Below, one piece after another: positions 25,085 through 36,829 of a stretch of 64,000 nucleotides of DNA. Within the stretch, counting starts at the first letter, position 1. The number at the start of each line of letters is the position of its first letter. The stretch lies in the NCBI RefSeq assembly GCF_023065955.2, contig NW_026622985.1:69305931-69369930 (forward strand), in the 5' to 3' direction. Under the pieces are notes generated by a model that worked only from the letters and a program-made list of their open reading frames with translations, made no database searches and was not told the origin of the DNA. Source of the DNA: Ursus arctos. Lineage: Eukaryota > Chordata > Mammalia > Carnivora > Ursidae. The translations under genes and the position numbers were made by a program.

Positions 25085-26290
25085 ACATATACATAATAAA
25101 GTCCCTGTCCGTGTCATGACAGCTCAAGAGCATGCCATCGTTACCACCTATGTCACACTGCAGGTGCACCTGCTATATGGGTGACAGCCGCTGACTTCTC
25201 TGATCAACACATAATTATCTCTGAATAAAAATGCACATTGAAGTTAGCTGGACATAATGGATTGAAGACCCAGGGCAAAATTATCTTTATCATGGCACAT
25301 AGCACCACCTGCGGGTAGGAGAGGGCTAAGGAGAGGTGTTGTCAATGATGCAACCTTGAGAAGCCTGCTGTGACGTAGGTACTTCTGGGGTGTTCATGTT
25401 TATCCTGCCTGTCTTCTTTTGGATAGAAGAGGTCACTTGGTTAATGGTTAGGATGCTCCTGGCAGAGAAAGGTCCCACTGATCAGCGCTATTCTCCACTG
25501 ATCTAACTGTATATCTCTCTCTCAGCATCTGGATAGTTTCCATTTGCAGAGTTCCCTTCCCCCATAAGATAATAAATATCATATCACAAGGATGGCAGTG
25601 CTCCTTCATGGAACACTGACTGTTTATTAGAGGCAAAAAAGTTTAAGAGAAATGCTAACAATGTTCATTAATGGCCCGCATCCAGGTTTAATGAGGCATG
25701 TCAATATGCGGACTGGGCAACATCAGTGGCATAATAGTGGTGGTAAATGGGAGTAATTGTATCCAATTGTACGGCACAGCTTCCAGGAATGAGCCCGAAC
25801 TGCCAACTGACAATGACAGAGCAATTATGGGAAGGCAAGCGAGCTGTGTCAAATTAGCACTTGGTGAGAACTCATTTTTCAGAGATGTGCTTGCTCTACA
25901 CCACCACAAGTGATAGCTACTTTATTGTGAGTGATAGGAAGACCAGCACTTAGACTGATGTTCTGATTTGTCAATAGCTGTATTTGAAAGCTTAGTGTCA
26001 CAAATATATAGAGATATTCAGGGAGAGAGGCACACTGCTCATGATCCGAAGGATAAGAACGTTGCCGAGAAGGTCATCTGTCAGTGTGAGCTGTCAGAGA
26101 GAGATCACACTCTATGAAAAGGGAACATTCAGCCGACTTAAGTAATTACCTTTGACTGAGATTTGAAGATGTCTTCTTTTGTTGGCCTACATTGACTGCA
26201 TAATTTATAATTTACTGCAATCAGCAAAGGGCCAGGACTTGTAACTAAGAAAATTCTTATTTTATTTCCCATAATTACTTTTCCTCTCTC
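25085..26290. promoter_or_regulatory. Candidate conserved non-coding regulatory block
   Basis: About 1.2 kb free of recognisable repeats and of more even composition than its AT-rich surroundings. It is dense in developmental-type binding words: paired E-boxes CAGGTGCACCTG (25161-25172), another CACCTG (25306-25311), a CRE-like TGACGTA (25371), and an ACAATG / TGACAG / CAATTA cluster (25810-25827) resembling SOX, MEIS and homeodomain sites. Complementary short frames on both strands at 25.69-25.91 kb carry no domain. The regulatory role is inference; no conservation data were available. Confidence 0.4.
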
Positions 26291-27559
26291 TTTTTTTTTA
26301 ACTCCTTTAGCACTTCAGAAGTGTAAAGTGGGAAACTGATGAAATTGATTTTTTTCTTTCTTTCTTAAACAACTCAGTCTCAAGTACATCAGAAACAATA
26401 TATTTACTTTTGACTATTGTTTCACAGGGCCATACCTCTCTACCATCACCCCATAAGAGGTATGAAACACCCCTTTATCCCTGATGTATTTTTTCCTTGC
26501 TTTGTGGGATTACTAGTTAAAGAGGATGAAGGAATAATTCAATTTTGTCTCTCTAATGCCGAAGAATAAGAAAGGAAAAAAAAAAAACAGATTCGGAGTA
26601 CTAAGCACTGAAATTATAATTCACATCCTGAGATACTCATCAGTTTGATTGAGTTGTCTTAACTATAAAGAGGTAAGTATTATAGCAAATATTTCAGAAC
26701 TATATGGATTAACAGAATTTTCAATTCTTGTTGTCTTTTTCCCCTGGGACATATCACAGGATCAGTGTTTGCAAAATAATTATCTTGCCTTTAATAACCT
26801 TATGCAAAAATATATTTTGTGACCCATTATATTCTGGAGTGCAATAAGTATTAAAATTTTATTTTTTCTATGTTTTTAGAAAAAGTGATGGCTTAATTTT
26901 GTTAGCTAAAATATAATAGGGAGTCGTAACAGTGTAGCTTTTGACTTTTTTTTATTTCCTGGGTTAAAAAAGAAGCTCTGAGGAAATATTAAAACTTCCA
27001 TTTTTTGGCATTATTACGAAATTCTTGCTGCTTCTTTTTCCCCTAATGGTGACCAACTGATTAATGAATTGTAGCTAAAAACAACCAAGATTAGCCTGTC
27101 TTCTGGCAAAAACTGTTGTTTAATTCTAGGTGTATTGATTTACTGAAGAGATATTGACAAAAGAATTAATTTAAGTACTTTAAGTCAATATTACTTTAGT
27201 GGAAACTCCACCTTTTAGGTTTAAAGAAATATTCTTAAGAACACTCCCTTATTAATATGGTATAAAATTACTGTCACATAATAAACGTTCATTTCTTCCT
27301 ATCTGAAAGTCTGCATTGGTTCACACTGCTTTTTTCTCCCCTGAGACCCATCAAACACTCATACTTGAAATGACTAATTATGGGTTTTTGGATGTTTGCT
27401 GATGTATTTAACGTTTCCTCTAAACTTTAACAATGCTGCTAAAAAATATTTTGTTTTCCACAGTTTACCATCTACCACCTGAGATTATTTTAAATTATAT
27501 ACTTTGATGTTTCTGAAACACATTTTTAAGTTATTTTTTTAATATTTCAGAATTCCTTG
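26291..27559. other. Unannotated non-coding sequence
   Basis: AT-rich, no repeats recognised. It may be a continuation of the flanking non-repetitive blocks. Confidence 0.35.
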
Positions 27560-27905
27560 GACCATTCAGTTTCCCCGTTGCAGAAAGCTGTTTAATTCAC
27601 AATGCCTTGAGTACAGGCCCGTCATCTATTCTATAGTGACTGTGCCACTTAATAATGGAATAGTGCATCAAAGTGGCACTTAGGTCTCAAATTGTTATGT
27701 AGGACTGTCAAAGCGGCAAGAAAAAAGAATTAAAAAAGGGGTTGGGGGGGAGAAAAACCCTTGATTTGTCTTTACTACTGAAATGTGAATTTGTCAGCCA
27801 GGTTCTGAAATCACAACAGCATTGCATCCCCAGCGAGATGTTGAAAACTTGACAGGTACATATTTTTTCAACTACAAGCACTTCTATAATGAAAACTAAA
27901 TACAC
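27560..27905. other. Candidate conserved non-coding block
   Basis: Non-repetitive, with words such as CACTTAATAATGG, AAGTGGCACTTAGG, GGACTGTCAAAG and CTTGACAGGTAC (a TGACAG core). It continues the repeat-poor island that starts near 25.1 kb. No coding frame longer than 65 codons. Confidence 0.3.
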
Positions 27906-28781
27906 AAATCTTATTTTTTTTATTTTTTATTTACTTATCTTTTGCTCTCAACAGATAGTTGTTGCCAATGGGATTTAATGTTCAGGTTTGGGTTGTCAAG
28001 AGAAATAACCAATAAGCAATCCAAAGAGTCACGATACAGATATTCAAAGTCAAAAGCCTGGTTTGTGATATACTGAAAGGATTTGAGTGGATAATTAAGT
28101 AAGTCCAAACCACTGGCACTTAATCTTTCCCCTAATGGTAAGTAAAGCCCATCACAGCCTCTCTCAGGGGGACAAACTATAACTTGCTCAGTGGTCACCA
28201 AGGCTTTTGATCATCATTGTTCTTTTTACTTCATCATTTAAAGATGAGTTTGCTTTGGTCTGAGATTTTTCCATTTATCATTGCTTATTCTCAGAAAGAA
28301 TAAAAGCATAAACAATGATCCAGTATTGAATTCTTTCATCCAAAGTATTTTTTAAATCTCCTTAAATATCCATATCTCCAGAACTATCTGCTTCTGAGTT
28401 TGATTCAGAACATAGCCTGTGTATATAATTTCTCTGGGTATATTTTGTGCAAACTGGAAGTGCCCTGACAACCACTATTACACCTACAATGATGCTCAGT
28501 GTGTGGTGATTATTTACCTGCTGGTAACTTCACTATATTACCAAAACCCTTATGAATATGCCTGGACGTTTTGTATAGGGAGAGGGTAGGAGACCTGTGG
28601 TTGTAGCGCTATTTCCTAGAAATTATAAATTGCAACTGGTTGTCACCCACTGCTCTACATGGATCAGTCTTACAGAATTGCATTCAACCATTTGCCTGGA
28701 GCAAATAATACTTTTGACAGGTGAGTGGAATTTTGCAAGGCTAGATAACACCACACAAACCACATTTGAATAATCTTAAAA

Positions 28782-28800
28782 ACTACAACTCCCATCATGC
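28782..28800 (+). promoter_or_regulatory. ZNF143/THAP11-type motif
   Basis: ACTACAACTCCCATCATGC. From memory, the vertebrate ZNF143-associated motif is ACTACAACTCCCAGCATGC, so 18 of 19 positions agree. These sites usually mark promoters or chromatin-loop anchors; here no gene start is evident nearby. Confidence 0.6.
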
Positions 28801-28839
28801 TCTTTAATTGAACATTAAATAATCACCTCATCAGAATTT

Positions 28840-30350
28840 TCTTTTATTTTATTGTGGTAAAAATATGAAATTTATTCTCTTAACAGGTTTTTTAAAGTGT
28901 ACAACATAGTATTAGTATCTATAGGCACAATGTTATACAGCATATCTCTAGAAGTTACTCATTTTGCATAACTGAAATTTTATACCCATTAGTTAGCAAC
29001 TCTCCTTTACCCATGACCCCCCACATCCAGCCCCCTGGCAACCATCATTCTACTTTTTGTTTCTATGAGTCTATTTTAGATATGCCATTTAAGTGGAAGC
29101 ATGCAGTATTTGTCCTTCCATGACTGGATATTTCACTTAGCATAGTGTCTTTCAGGTTCATCCACTTGGTTGCGTATTTCAAGATTTCTTTCTTTTTCAG
29201 GGATGAATAACATTCCACTGCCACATATATACCACATTTTTTAATCCATTCATCCACTGATGGACACTTAAATTGTTTCCATATATTGGCTCTTATGAAT
29301 AGTGTTGCAATGAACATGGGAGTGTTAATACACCTTTGAGATCAATATTTCAATTCCTTTATAAAAATACCCAAAGGTGGAATCACAGGATCAAATAATA
29401 GTTTCATTTTTTTTGAGGAATCTCCTATTTTCCATAGCATTGCACCATTCTGCATTCCCACCAATAGCATGTAAGAGTTCCAAGTTTTCCAGACACTAGC
29501 CAACACTTGTCTTTTTTTTTTTTTAAGCCATTCTGACAGGTGTGAGGTGATGATATCTCATTTTGGTTTTGATGTGCATTTGATGATTAGTGGCTGAGCA
29601 TTTCTTCATATGCCTATTGTCCATTTGTATAGCTTCTTTGAAGAAATGTCTATGGAGTTTCTTCGTCGATTTTTTAATTGGGTTATTTGTATTTTTGGTA
29701 TTGATTGTATGAGTTCTTTATATATTTTGAATATTAACCCTTATCAGATTTTAAGGATTGCAAATATTTCCTCCCATTCTAAGATTGCCTTTTCATTTTG
29801 TTGATTGTTTCTCTTGCTTTTTAGTTTGATATAGTCCTACATAGTAGATGTTCAATAAATTGAACCAATTATTGTATATTGACCTGCTCGACAATTTCTT
29901 TTCTGCATGTTTATCTTCCCTTCCTAACCAGCAACAAGGCTGCTATGGGAAAGAACAGTAGCAGTCACATGACTTCATTATAAGTGTACCTGAAGTTCCT
30001 GTTACATGTGAGCTGGCTTTGAAACTTGCTTTGCCAATTAGCAGAGATAAAAAATTATAGACTGACTTATTGATTGTTTACTTGCCTTATGTAGTTCCAC
30101 TTGTCTATTTCTGATTTGGTTGCCTGGCTTTGGTGTTAAATCTAAGAAATCATTTATCAAAAAGCTCTCCCCCAATGTTTTCCTCCAAGAGTTTTATAGT
30201 TGCAAGTCTTACATTTAAATATTTAATCTATTTTGAGTTGATTTGTGTATATGGAGTAAGATAAGGGTCCAAATTCATATCTTTTGCATATGGATATCCA
30301 GTATTCCCTGCACCATTTGTTGAAGAGACCATCCTCCCTTCATGTGTGGT
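28840..30350 (-). mobile_element. Old LINE-1 (L1MA/MB-like) remnant, interrupted
   Basis: The plus strand reads as antisense L1: 'TTGTGGTAAAAATATGAAATT', 'CATCCACTGATGGACACTTA', 'CATTCCCACCAATAGCATG', 'TTTTGATGTGCATTTGATGATTAG', 'ATATCCAGTATTCCCTGCACC'. The minus strand at 29063-29317 encodes an ORF2 tail relic (VDEWIKK, MLSEISS). L1 sequence stops near 29837 and resumes near 30093. Confidence 0.85.
29838..30092. other. Unclassified ~255-bp insertion inside the L1
   Basis: L1 sequence breaks at 'GATATAGTCC' and continues at 'ATGTAGTTCCAC'. The ~255 bases between do not resemble L1. The junction words look like a short imperfect duplication. No family recognised. Confidence 0.5.
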
Positions 30351-30660
30351 CAACAGATCAATACAGACTTTTTTGAATCAGATCTCAATCCACAGAAAAT
30401 TAAATCAACATGACAGCCTTAGAAATGAACCTTAGTATAATTCAGCTCTTCAAATTGTTATCACATAAGTTTCTACATTTTCTTAGTCTTTTCGTAAGTA
30501 AAAACTGGGATGCTCCTGAAAACTCTAATTTCAAAAGACTGCTACAACTTAGAGTCATTTTAATGTTTATGCCTCTAAATGTACACTGATGGATGTACTC
30601 ATCTTTTTTTTCTTTTCCTTACTGTCCACATGTAATTTATGTAAATTAACTCTTACTATA
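30351..30660. other. Unannotated non-coding sequence
   Basis: Nothing recognised between the L1 and the L2. Confidence 0.35.
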
Positions 30661-31295
30661 CTACTTTCAAAATCTATTCTAGAATCTTTCTACTTCTGTC
30701 ACCTGGATCACTGTAATAACTCTAACTAGTCTCCCTGCATTCACTATGGCCTCTTCTACAATTTACTCTTCACATGCAGCTGAATGCATTTTTTAAAATA
30801 AAAATCAGCCATGATCATTTCACTTGCTCCCATTACACTTATGTTAAAATACAGTCAAAGGTCCTAACTGACTTGATATTCACAGTAGAAAGATCAAATC
30901 ACACTAAAATTCTTGATAGTCCCTGCTCCTTTGGCATTCTTACTATTACGTGGTTGGTTTTTTGTCTGATCCATAATTTTACCAAACTAACTTCTCATTT
31001 AGTGCTCAACACAGGTATTCCTTCTGAGAAAAAGTTTATTCCTTTTTCCAACAACATACATAACACCCCCCCCACATATACTGTAGCACAGTGCTATACA
31101 TGAACCTCTATCACAGCATGTGTTCCACAAAATTGAATTTTTTTATTTGTGTGCCTCTCCCCCCAATAGAATATGTTAATCCCCAGGATTGGCACTGAGT
31201 TCTATTCATGGTCCTGTCTTCTGAGACTGGTAGAGTATTCGGCATTATAGACCCTTAATAAAATTGAGTGAATGAATGAATGAACGAATGAATCA
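30661..31295 (+). mobile_element. LINE-2 3' end
   Basis: 'GATCACTGTAATAACTCTAACTAG' region, 'AATCAGCCATGATCATTTCAC', 'AATACAGTCAAAGGTCC', then a (GAAT)n end at 31267-31294, in L2 order. The 109-codon plus-strand frame (30774-31103) is repeat-derived. Confidence 0.65.
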
Positions 31296-33377
31296 CTCCC
31301 TGAGCAGGAACCATTGTATTATATGTAAGAGTACAATTATAACATCTAAATTCAAGACCTAGTTACATTACTTTGAGAAAGAAACTCCGCTTCTTAGTTT
31401 AATCACTTAACTCCATTGCTCATAAAGTCATTAGGTAATTAAATAAGATATTTACATAAAATAAAGTGCCTAATGTTTAGCAAGCCTTCAAGAAATGTTT
31501 GCTTCATGTTGCTTCCTTCTCCACTTTTCAACTGAACTCATTTAAAACTACATTTCCAAATAACTTATTAGAGAAGAATGGAACTTCTCATGCAATGATC
31601 ACTGGGAAGAAAGTAGAGGACAGGAAAAAATATATTTAGTATTTAGTCTAAACATGACATAGCTGTGTTTTTTTTTTTTTACCTCATTCATTTAAAACCA
31701 AATAAGTCTCATTTGTCCACATGTTTATAATAATCGTGGCACTCCAACAATTCTGTTTTTTTAAACTGCCTCAGTATTTACTAATAAATGCAAGAGAGGG
31801 ACATTTCACCTGGCCATCTGAAAAGCGAATAGCTCAAGGTTATAGGACTTAGTGAGTTAACAGGATGAGATTTGTGGTTTCGCAGGCAGCTTTCTAACAT
31901 ACTGTCATAAATGGACTGAATGAAATACTACAGGCTGTCTTCTTCTAAGAATCTTTCAGCCTATAGTTATAATTTCAAAAAAGTTACAGACTTTTAAATA
32001 TTCTACACATTGATGTATAAGGGTTTGTAAAGGAAATCATGTGAACAAATCATTCCCGTGAAGAAAATCCATGTATATTTATCTGATAGTTTAAAGAAAA
32101 TCACCCACAGAAAAAGAAATTACTTTCATAAATAAGTGATATTTATACCACCTTCAGAAATACATTAATATCAAAACTACACTCGAAGCCAGTCACTATA
32201 AAAATTATATTTGCTCTACCAATGCCCAATCTGGAAAGTTTGCTTAATGTATATGTATTTAAGAAAAAATTGTACAAAAATACAAAACAGGTTGATGAAA
32301 GCGTATTTAATACCATTGCTTTTCTTGGTTTTTCATGCAGGATTTATAATTATATATTAATCTAGGTTACTTAGGCATTGTTTCTTAAACCTGGAATCTC
32401 CATACAGAATACAAAAACTATATTCACATATTCAGAAATTAGTGGTTTCTTTGTTCCTGTCATTATTAGCCATAATGTAATCCTATGGCAAAGTTTTTCC
32501 CACATCTTCCAATACGCACCATTGCCACCTAGCTGAACTAGGCAAAGCCTCTCATAAGCAGTCCCTGTAGATTTTTAACCCTACTAAGCCTTCAGCAAAA
32601 TCTTCTCTGGTATCAAAAAGGTAAATCAAATTAAGAAGCAATAACGTTTGGCTTGACTTGTTGATTTTTTTTAATCTTTGATCTGGAAGACACATCTACA
32701 CTGTCTAGTAACTGTCAAGCAAACCAAACCTAGTGTGTCCACCATTTGAAGCCTAAAGTGATTGCTTCAAAACAAACAAACAATTAATGGTTTCCTTTAT
32801 TTAATTCTGATACCAGTTTATTCACGACATTTTAATTGCAACTCTGAGATGACAATGTCAGATGTGCCAATTTGGCATCAGAAGATTAAAACCAAAAGCA
32901 GGTGAACATCTATCATTCCAAAACGGTGTTATTTTTACTCAGGTAAGTTTTCCAATGTATTTAAGAGCTGACCTCTATCATGATTTTTTTTCAAGAGCAA
33001 AAAGAGAAAATATCACAAAAATAGAAAATAAAGCTAGCCTTCATAAAGTAGAGCATGGACTTTTCAAACAGCAATTCTCTCACTTCCCTATGAACATCAA
33101 TAGCATTGCAAACCAGACATATAACAAAAAAAGAGAAATACAATATACCCTGAAAGTAGAAAACAAGGTCAGAGGTGAGGCTTTAGCTAAAAGACTTTCT
33201 TTAGACGACAGAGACGACAGCAAATCAAACTTATGCTTTCTTTCGGTTCAAATCCTCATAAAAAAGCCTAATACCTCAGGTTTTTATTTTTAATTTTCCT
33301 TCCATGGAGTGCTATATTAACACTTTCCTGCTTTGTTATATTATGCATCAACCAGCACTGAAAAGACTATTAATAAA
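31296..33377. other. Non-coding sequence
   Basis: No repeat recognised. It includes a 143-codon plus-strand frame at 32862-33293 without a known domain. 32.64-32.87 kb is a repeat-free stretch of more even texture. Confidence 0.4.
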
Positions 33378-33572
33378 CAAAAAGAAGGGAAGGAGGAAGA
33401 GAGGGCAAGAGGGCTAAAGGGAGGGAGGCAGGACAGAAGAGGGAAGGGGAGGGAGGGAGACAGAAGGGGAAAAGATATGGCAAGAGGATAGAGAGACAGA
33501 GACAAGAGAGGAAGAAAAAAAACGGAAATGAAGGGAAGGGAAGAACAACTGACAGGAGGGAGAGACATGTTT
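33378..33572. repeat. Polypurine (GA-rich) tract
   Basis: About 195 bp almost wholly A/G on the plus strand, with GGGAGGGAGG-type runs. The three overlapping minus-strand frames here are Ser/Leu/Pro-rich translations of the tract, not genes. Confidence 0.9.
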
Positions 33573-34899
33573 TCCTCTCAATCTGGTAAATCTCATTTGG
33601 GGTAAGCAACCCTCACTATTATAAGATAAATCTAAAGAAGTTTCATGGCATAAAGCCACCCTAAATGATTTTACTGGGTTCGAGATCAGATATACCTATT
33701 TTTATCTTTCATCTACTTTATGACTTCCAAATTCATTATTCTTTTGTCCCTTTTATTAGATAATTCTTATAAAAGTACATCTACCATATTTTTCATTACT
33801 AATTTTGTTTATCCTTCAGAAGTGTTCAACTCCTTGTGATTTATTTCTACCTTCCCTAATGTATTTGTTACTTGTTCCTCTTTGCCTTATCCCTTTCTCT
33901 TCCTAAGTTAAGACATCATCTTATTATAGGAATACATGTGGTAATATTACTGTTTGTCTTAAGTCCAGTCTTAAAGAATGAACCAAAAGCAAAGTTGAGT
34001 CATTAGGATATTAATCTATTTCAATTACCTGAATTAACCTTATTCAAAGCTCACTTCCAAAGGTTGCAGACTATTGTTTTACAGAAACAAGTGCACTTAT
34101 TCATAATCAATAATTGTTTAAATACTTTACGATTCATCAAGACTAATACAGAGAGAATATAAAGCATTTTGACTTTGATATGGTCATGTATTAAATAATA
34201 TATTATTTCAGTCATTTATGAGATTACCACTCACGCAACTGCATCTGATTTTCGCTTATTTCATTCTATCTTAAAATGTGCTTAACCAATAACAAAGGTG
34301 TCTACTGTATAATAGAAATCTTTGTGGGGAGCATTAGATTTATAAGTCTATCGAAGAAATAGTGAAGGGATTGAGTCTAAATTCATAGTAGGGGTAGGGG
34401 AATAAATTGTTCTATTTGTAAAGAGGAGGGGCACAGAACATTGTACAACAATTCTCCCTGAAACATCTGAAAATTGATCTCAGTTTGAGCTGAAGTCCTC
34501 ACCAGCCTCACCTCAACAAAGTGCCCAAATGACTTTTTAAAAGGGTACAGCTCAAACCGGGGGAGAATGAGAGAAAGGGCAGGTTTGAAACTTACAGTGT
34601 TTCTATAATCAATACTCTGCTCCTGAACAAACGTGTAAAGAGGTGCACAAATGTACTAAACCACATTTCAAAAATGACATCGTAATTGCTGGCACTGCCC
34701 AGCCTACCCTGGCCTCAGCATTGCCAGGTTTTAAATTTATTTCAAACTGTTCTTCCCAAGTCTGCCTAATTTTTTTTTTGTCCAAATAGCAGCAACTTGC
34801 AGTTAGTGAACAAAGCTTCAGGATTTTTTTTTTTACTTACAGCTAAATTTAACTTTACCCATCCAATAAAAAAGAAATAAGGGAGCCTTTATTATCTCC
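33573..34899. other. Unannotated non-coding sequence
   Basis: AT-rich, no gene or repeat recognised. Confidence 0.4.
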
Positions 34900-35300
34900 C
34901 TGGATTTCTGGGTATGATACCACATCATAGAGAAGTGGTTATTAGAGACAATGGCCTACCAAGGTGAAGTTTGTAATAAAGCCTATTATGTGGTTTCACC
35001 ATTGACACTAATGGAATGTAACAGTGATTTAGAATGATTTAATGGTTCCCAGGTTGTGCTCTAATAGTGCTCTTTATATTATGATGTATATCACAAAACC
35101 TAATGTGGCTGTTGTGATATATTGACAGTATTCATGCTGCTTCATTTTTTTAGGGGAATTTAAAAAACTGTCAAAGAGGAAAATTAATAGGCTGCAACTG
35201 CTTTATTTTCAAGGGTTCTGTTTTTTAAATGTATGTGCATAAATTTCCATTTGGTGCCACTCTTAGGCTAATAAATTCATTTGCATTTTTATTCTGCGAT
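34900..35300. other. Candidate conserved non-coding block
   Basis: Repeat-free stretch with CACCATTGACACTAATGG, AGAATGATTTAATGG, GTGATATATTGACAG and TTAATAGG words. No coding frame across the block. Conservation not tested. Confidence 0.3.
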
Positions 35301-35846
35301 AATAAAGAAGTATGCATGTGTGTACACTTGTGTGTGTGTATTTATGCACTGTATAGTATACATAAGTATTTGAAATCCAACTTGGAGAAGACCGCACTGT
35401 CATTTTATAATACATTTACAAAATGGTTCTGATAGATTAAAATGCACCTGAAGGAACATTATGGAAGAAATCATAGTTTTATTACATAAAATAAAATTAT
35501 CTGGTTTGAACTGTGAAGCAAAAGGCTACGGATTTAGTACTAGCTCACTAAAAAAAAAAGAAAAAAACTACTGAGTAGCTGTCATGTGAGCTCTTAGATT
35601 TCTGAGTAAAAGGAGACTAGAATTATTTGAAAGAGAAGTGAGGCATCATTATGCTCTTGCAGCTCGTAAGCCTCACAACAACGTTTGATCTTTTAAGTAC
35701 TGAGGCATACTATGAACTTAAACAGAAGGTAGACAACACTGCAAATTTTAAGCCTATTATTTGTTGAAAGTTGTAGAACTGGAGGGCTGTAGATAAAGGG
35801 GAAAGAGGGAGGGTTTTCAAGAGCCTCCATATTCTATCTCTCAAAC
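35301..35846. other. Unannotated non-coding sequence
   Basis: Includes a short GTGTGT-rich stretch near 35.31-35.34 kb. Nothing else recognised. Confidence 0.35.
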
Positions 35847-36168
35847 ATTTGATCCTATTTTAAAATAAAATTTGTAAAACTATGTATTTATTGGAGAGAG
35901 AGAGAGAGAGTGGGGGGGGTGGAAAGAACAGAGGGACAGGGAGAGAGAGAATCTCAAGCAGACTTCCCACTTAATGTGGAGCTTGACTCAGGGCTCCATC
36001 TCATGACCCTGAGATCATGACCTGAGCCGAAATCAAGAGTAGGATAGTGCCCAAGTGCCCCTAAAAGAAATTTTACGCCCAATGTGGGGCTCAAACTCAT
36101 GACCCTGAGATCAAGAGTAGCATGCTCTACTCACTGAGCCAGCCAGGTGCCTCTATTTGATCCTACTT
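35847..36168 (-). mobile_element. Two-unit Can-SINE inside one target-site duplication
   Basis: Two tRNA-SINE heads in the same (minus) orientation: a headed short unit at about 36074-36154 and a longer unit at about 35861-36063 with a GA-rich body. Imperfect outer duplication ATTTGATCCTATTT (35847-35860) / ATTTGATCCTACTT (36155-36168) encloses both. A-rich words TAAAATAAAATTT (about 35859) and TAAAAGAAATTTTA (about 36061) around the longer unit hint that it inserted into the tail of the short one. Confidence 0.8.
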
Positions 36169-36829
36169 CTTAATAATCTGATCAGTTTGTTCTCTTTCTT
36201 TGAAATGTATTACTTCCCCCTTTCCCAGGTAGCAATCATTTCTTCAGAAATATAAAAGACTTTCTATAAATCCTGCTTATGAAATTATCTCTTCCTTTCC
36301 AACCCACAGCTATTTTCATGTTTCCGATCCTTTTTATAGTCAGTTCATATCTAATTCAGTCATTTGTTGTCACATAAGTATATTTTAAGTAAACACGTGA
36401 TAAGCACTCATTGTATACTTTCTAGTTAATAGGCAGATTAATGTGATTCCATACAACTTCATCCAACTCTACTGCTAGCCAAGCAGACTACGCCTTCTTA
36501 TGGAAAAGGAGGCTACCACATTATACTGGTTGGGAATGAGGCCTTTCAGACATTGGATTACTTCAACAAAAAAATAACAACTTGATTAAGATAAGAGCTT
36601 TTTTCTTAGAGGAAATATATTCCCAAATTCTACAGTTAATTTATTACAAAGGAAAGAAAAAAAAAAAACTACTATTAAAACACATTTAAAAACAAATTTA
36701 ATTACAATGGCTCATAACTAGCATTGGAATAAACAGAAAGATTTAACAATGTGGAAAATACAGAAATAAGTTCAAGGAAACACTGGAATTTAGTGAATGA
36801 CAAAGGTGGCAACTGAAATTTGTAGAGAA
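36169..36829. other. Unannotated non-coding sequence
   Basis: No repeat or gene recognised. Confidence 0.35.

Noticed and set aside
25688..25913. Complementary 73- and 71-codon frames on both strands
   Set aside because: Frames on both strands of one short block with no domain and no exon signals; more likely a non-coding conserved element.
32862..33293. 143-codon plus-strand frame
   Set aside because: No recognised domain, no splice or promoter context, Lys/Ser/Phe-rich as expected of AT-rich DNA; long frames of this size occur by chance in 64 kb.
33341..33659. Three overlapping minus-strand frames
   Set aside because: Translations of the polypurine tract's complementary strand; low complexity.
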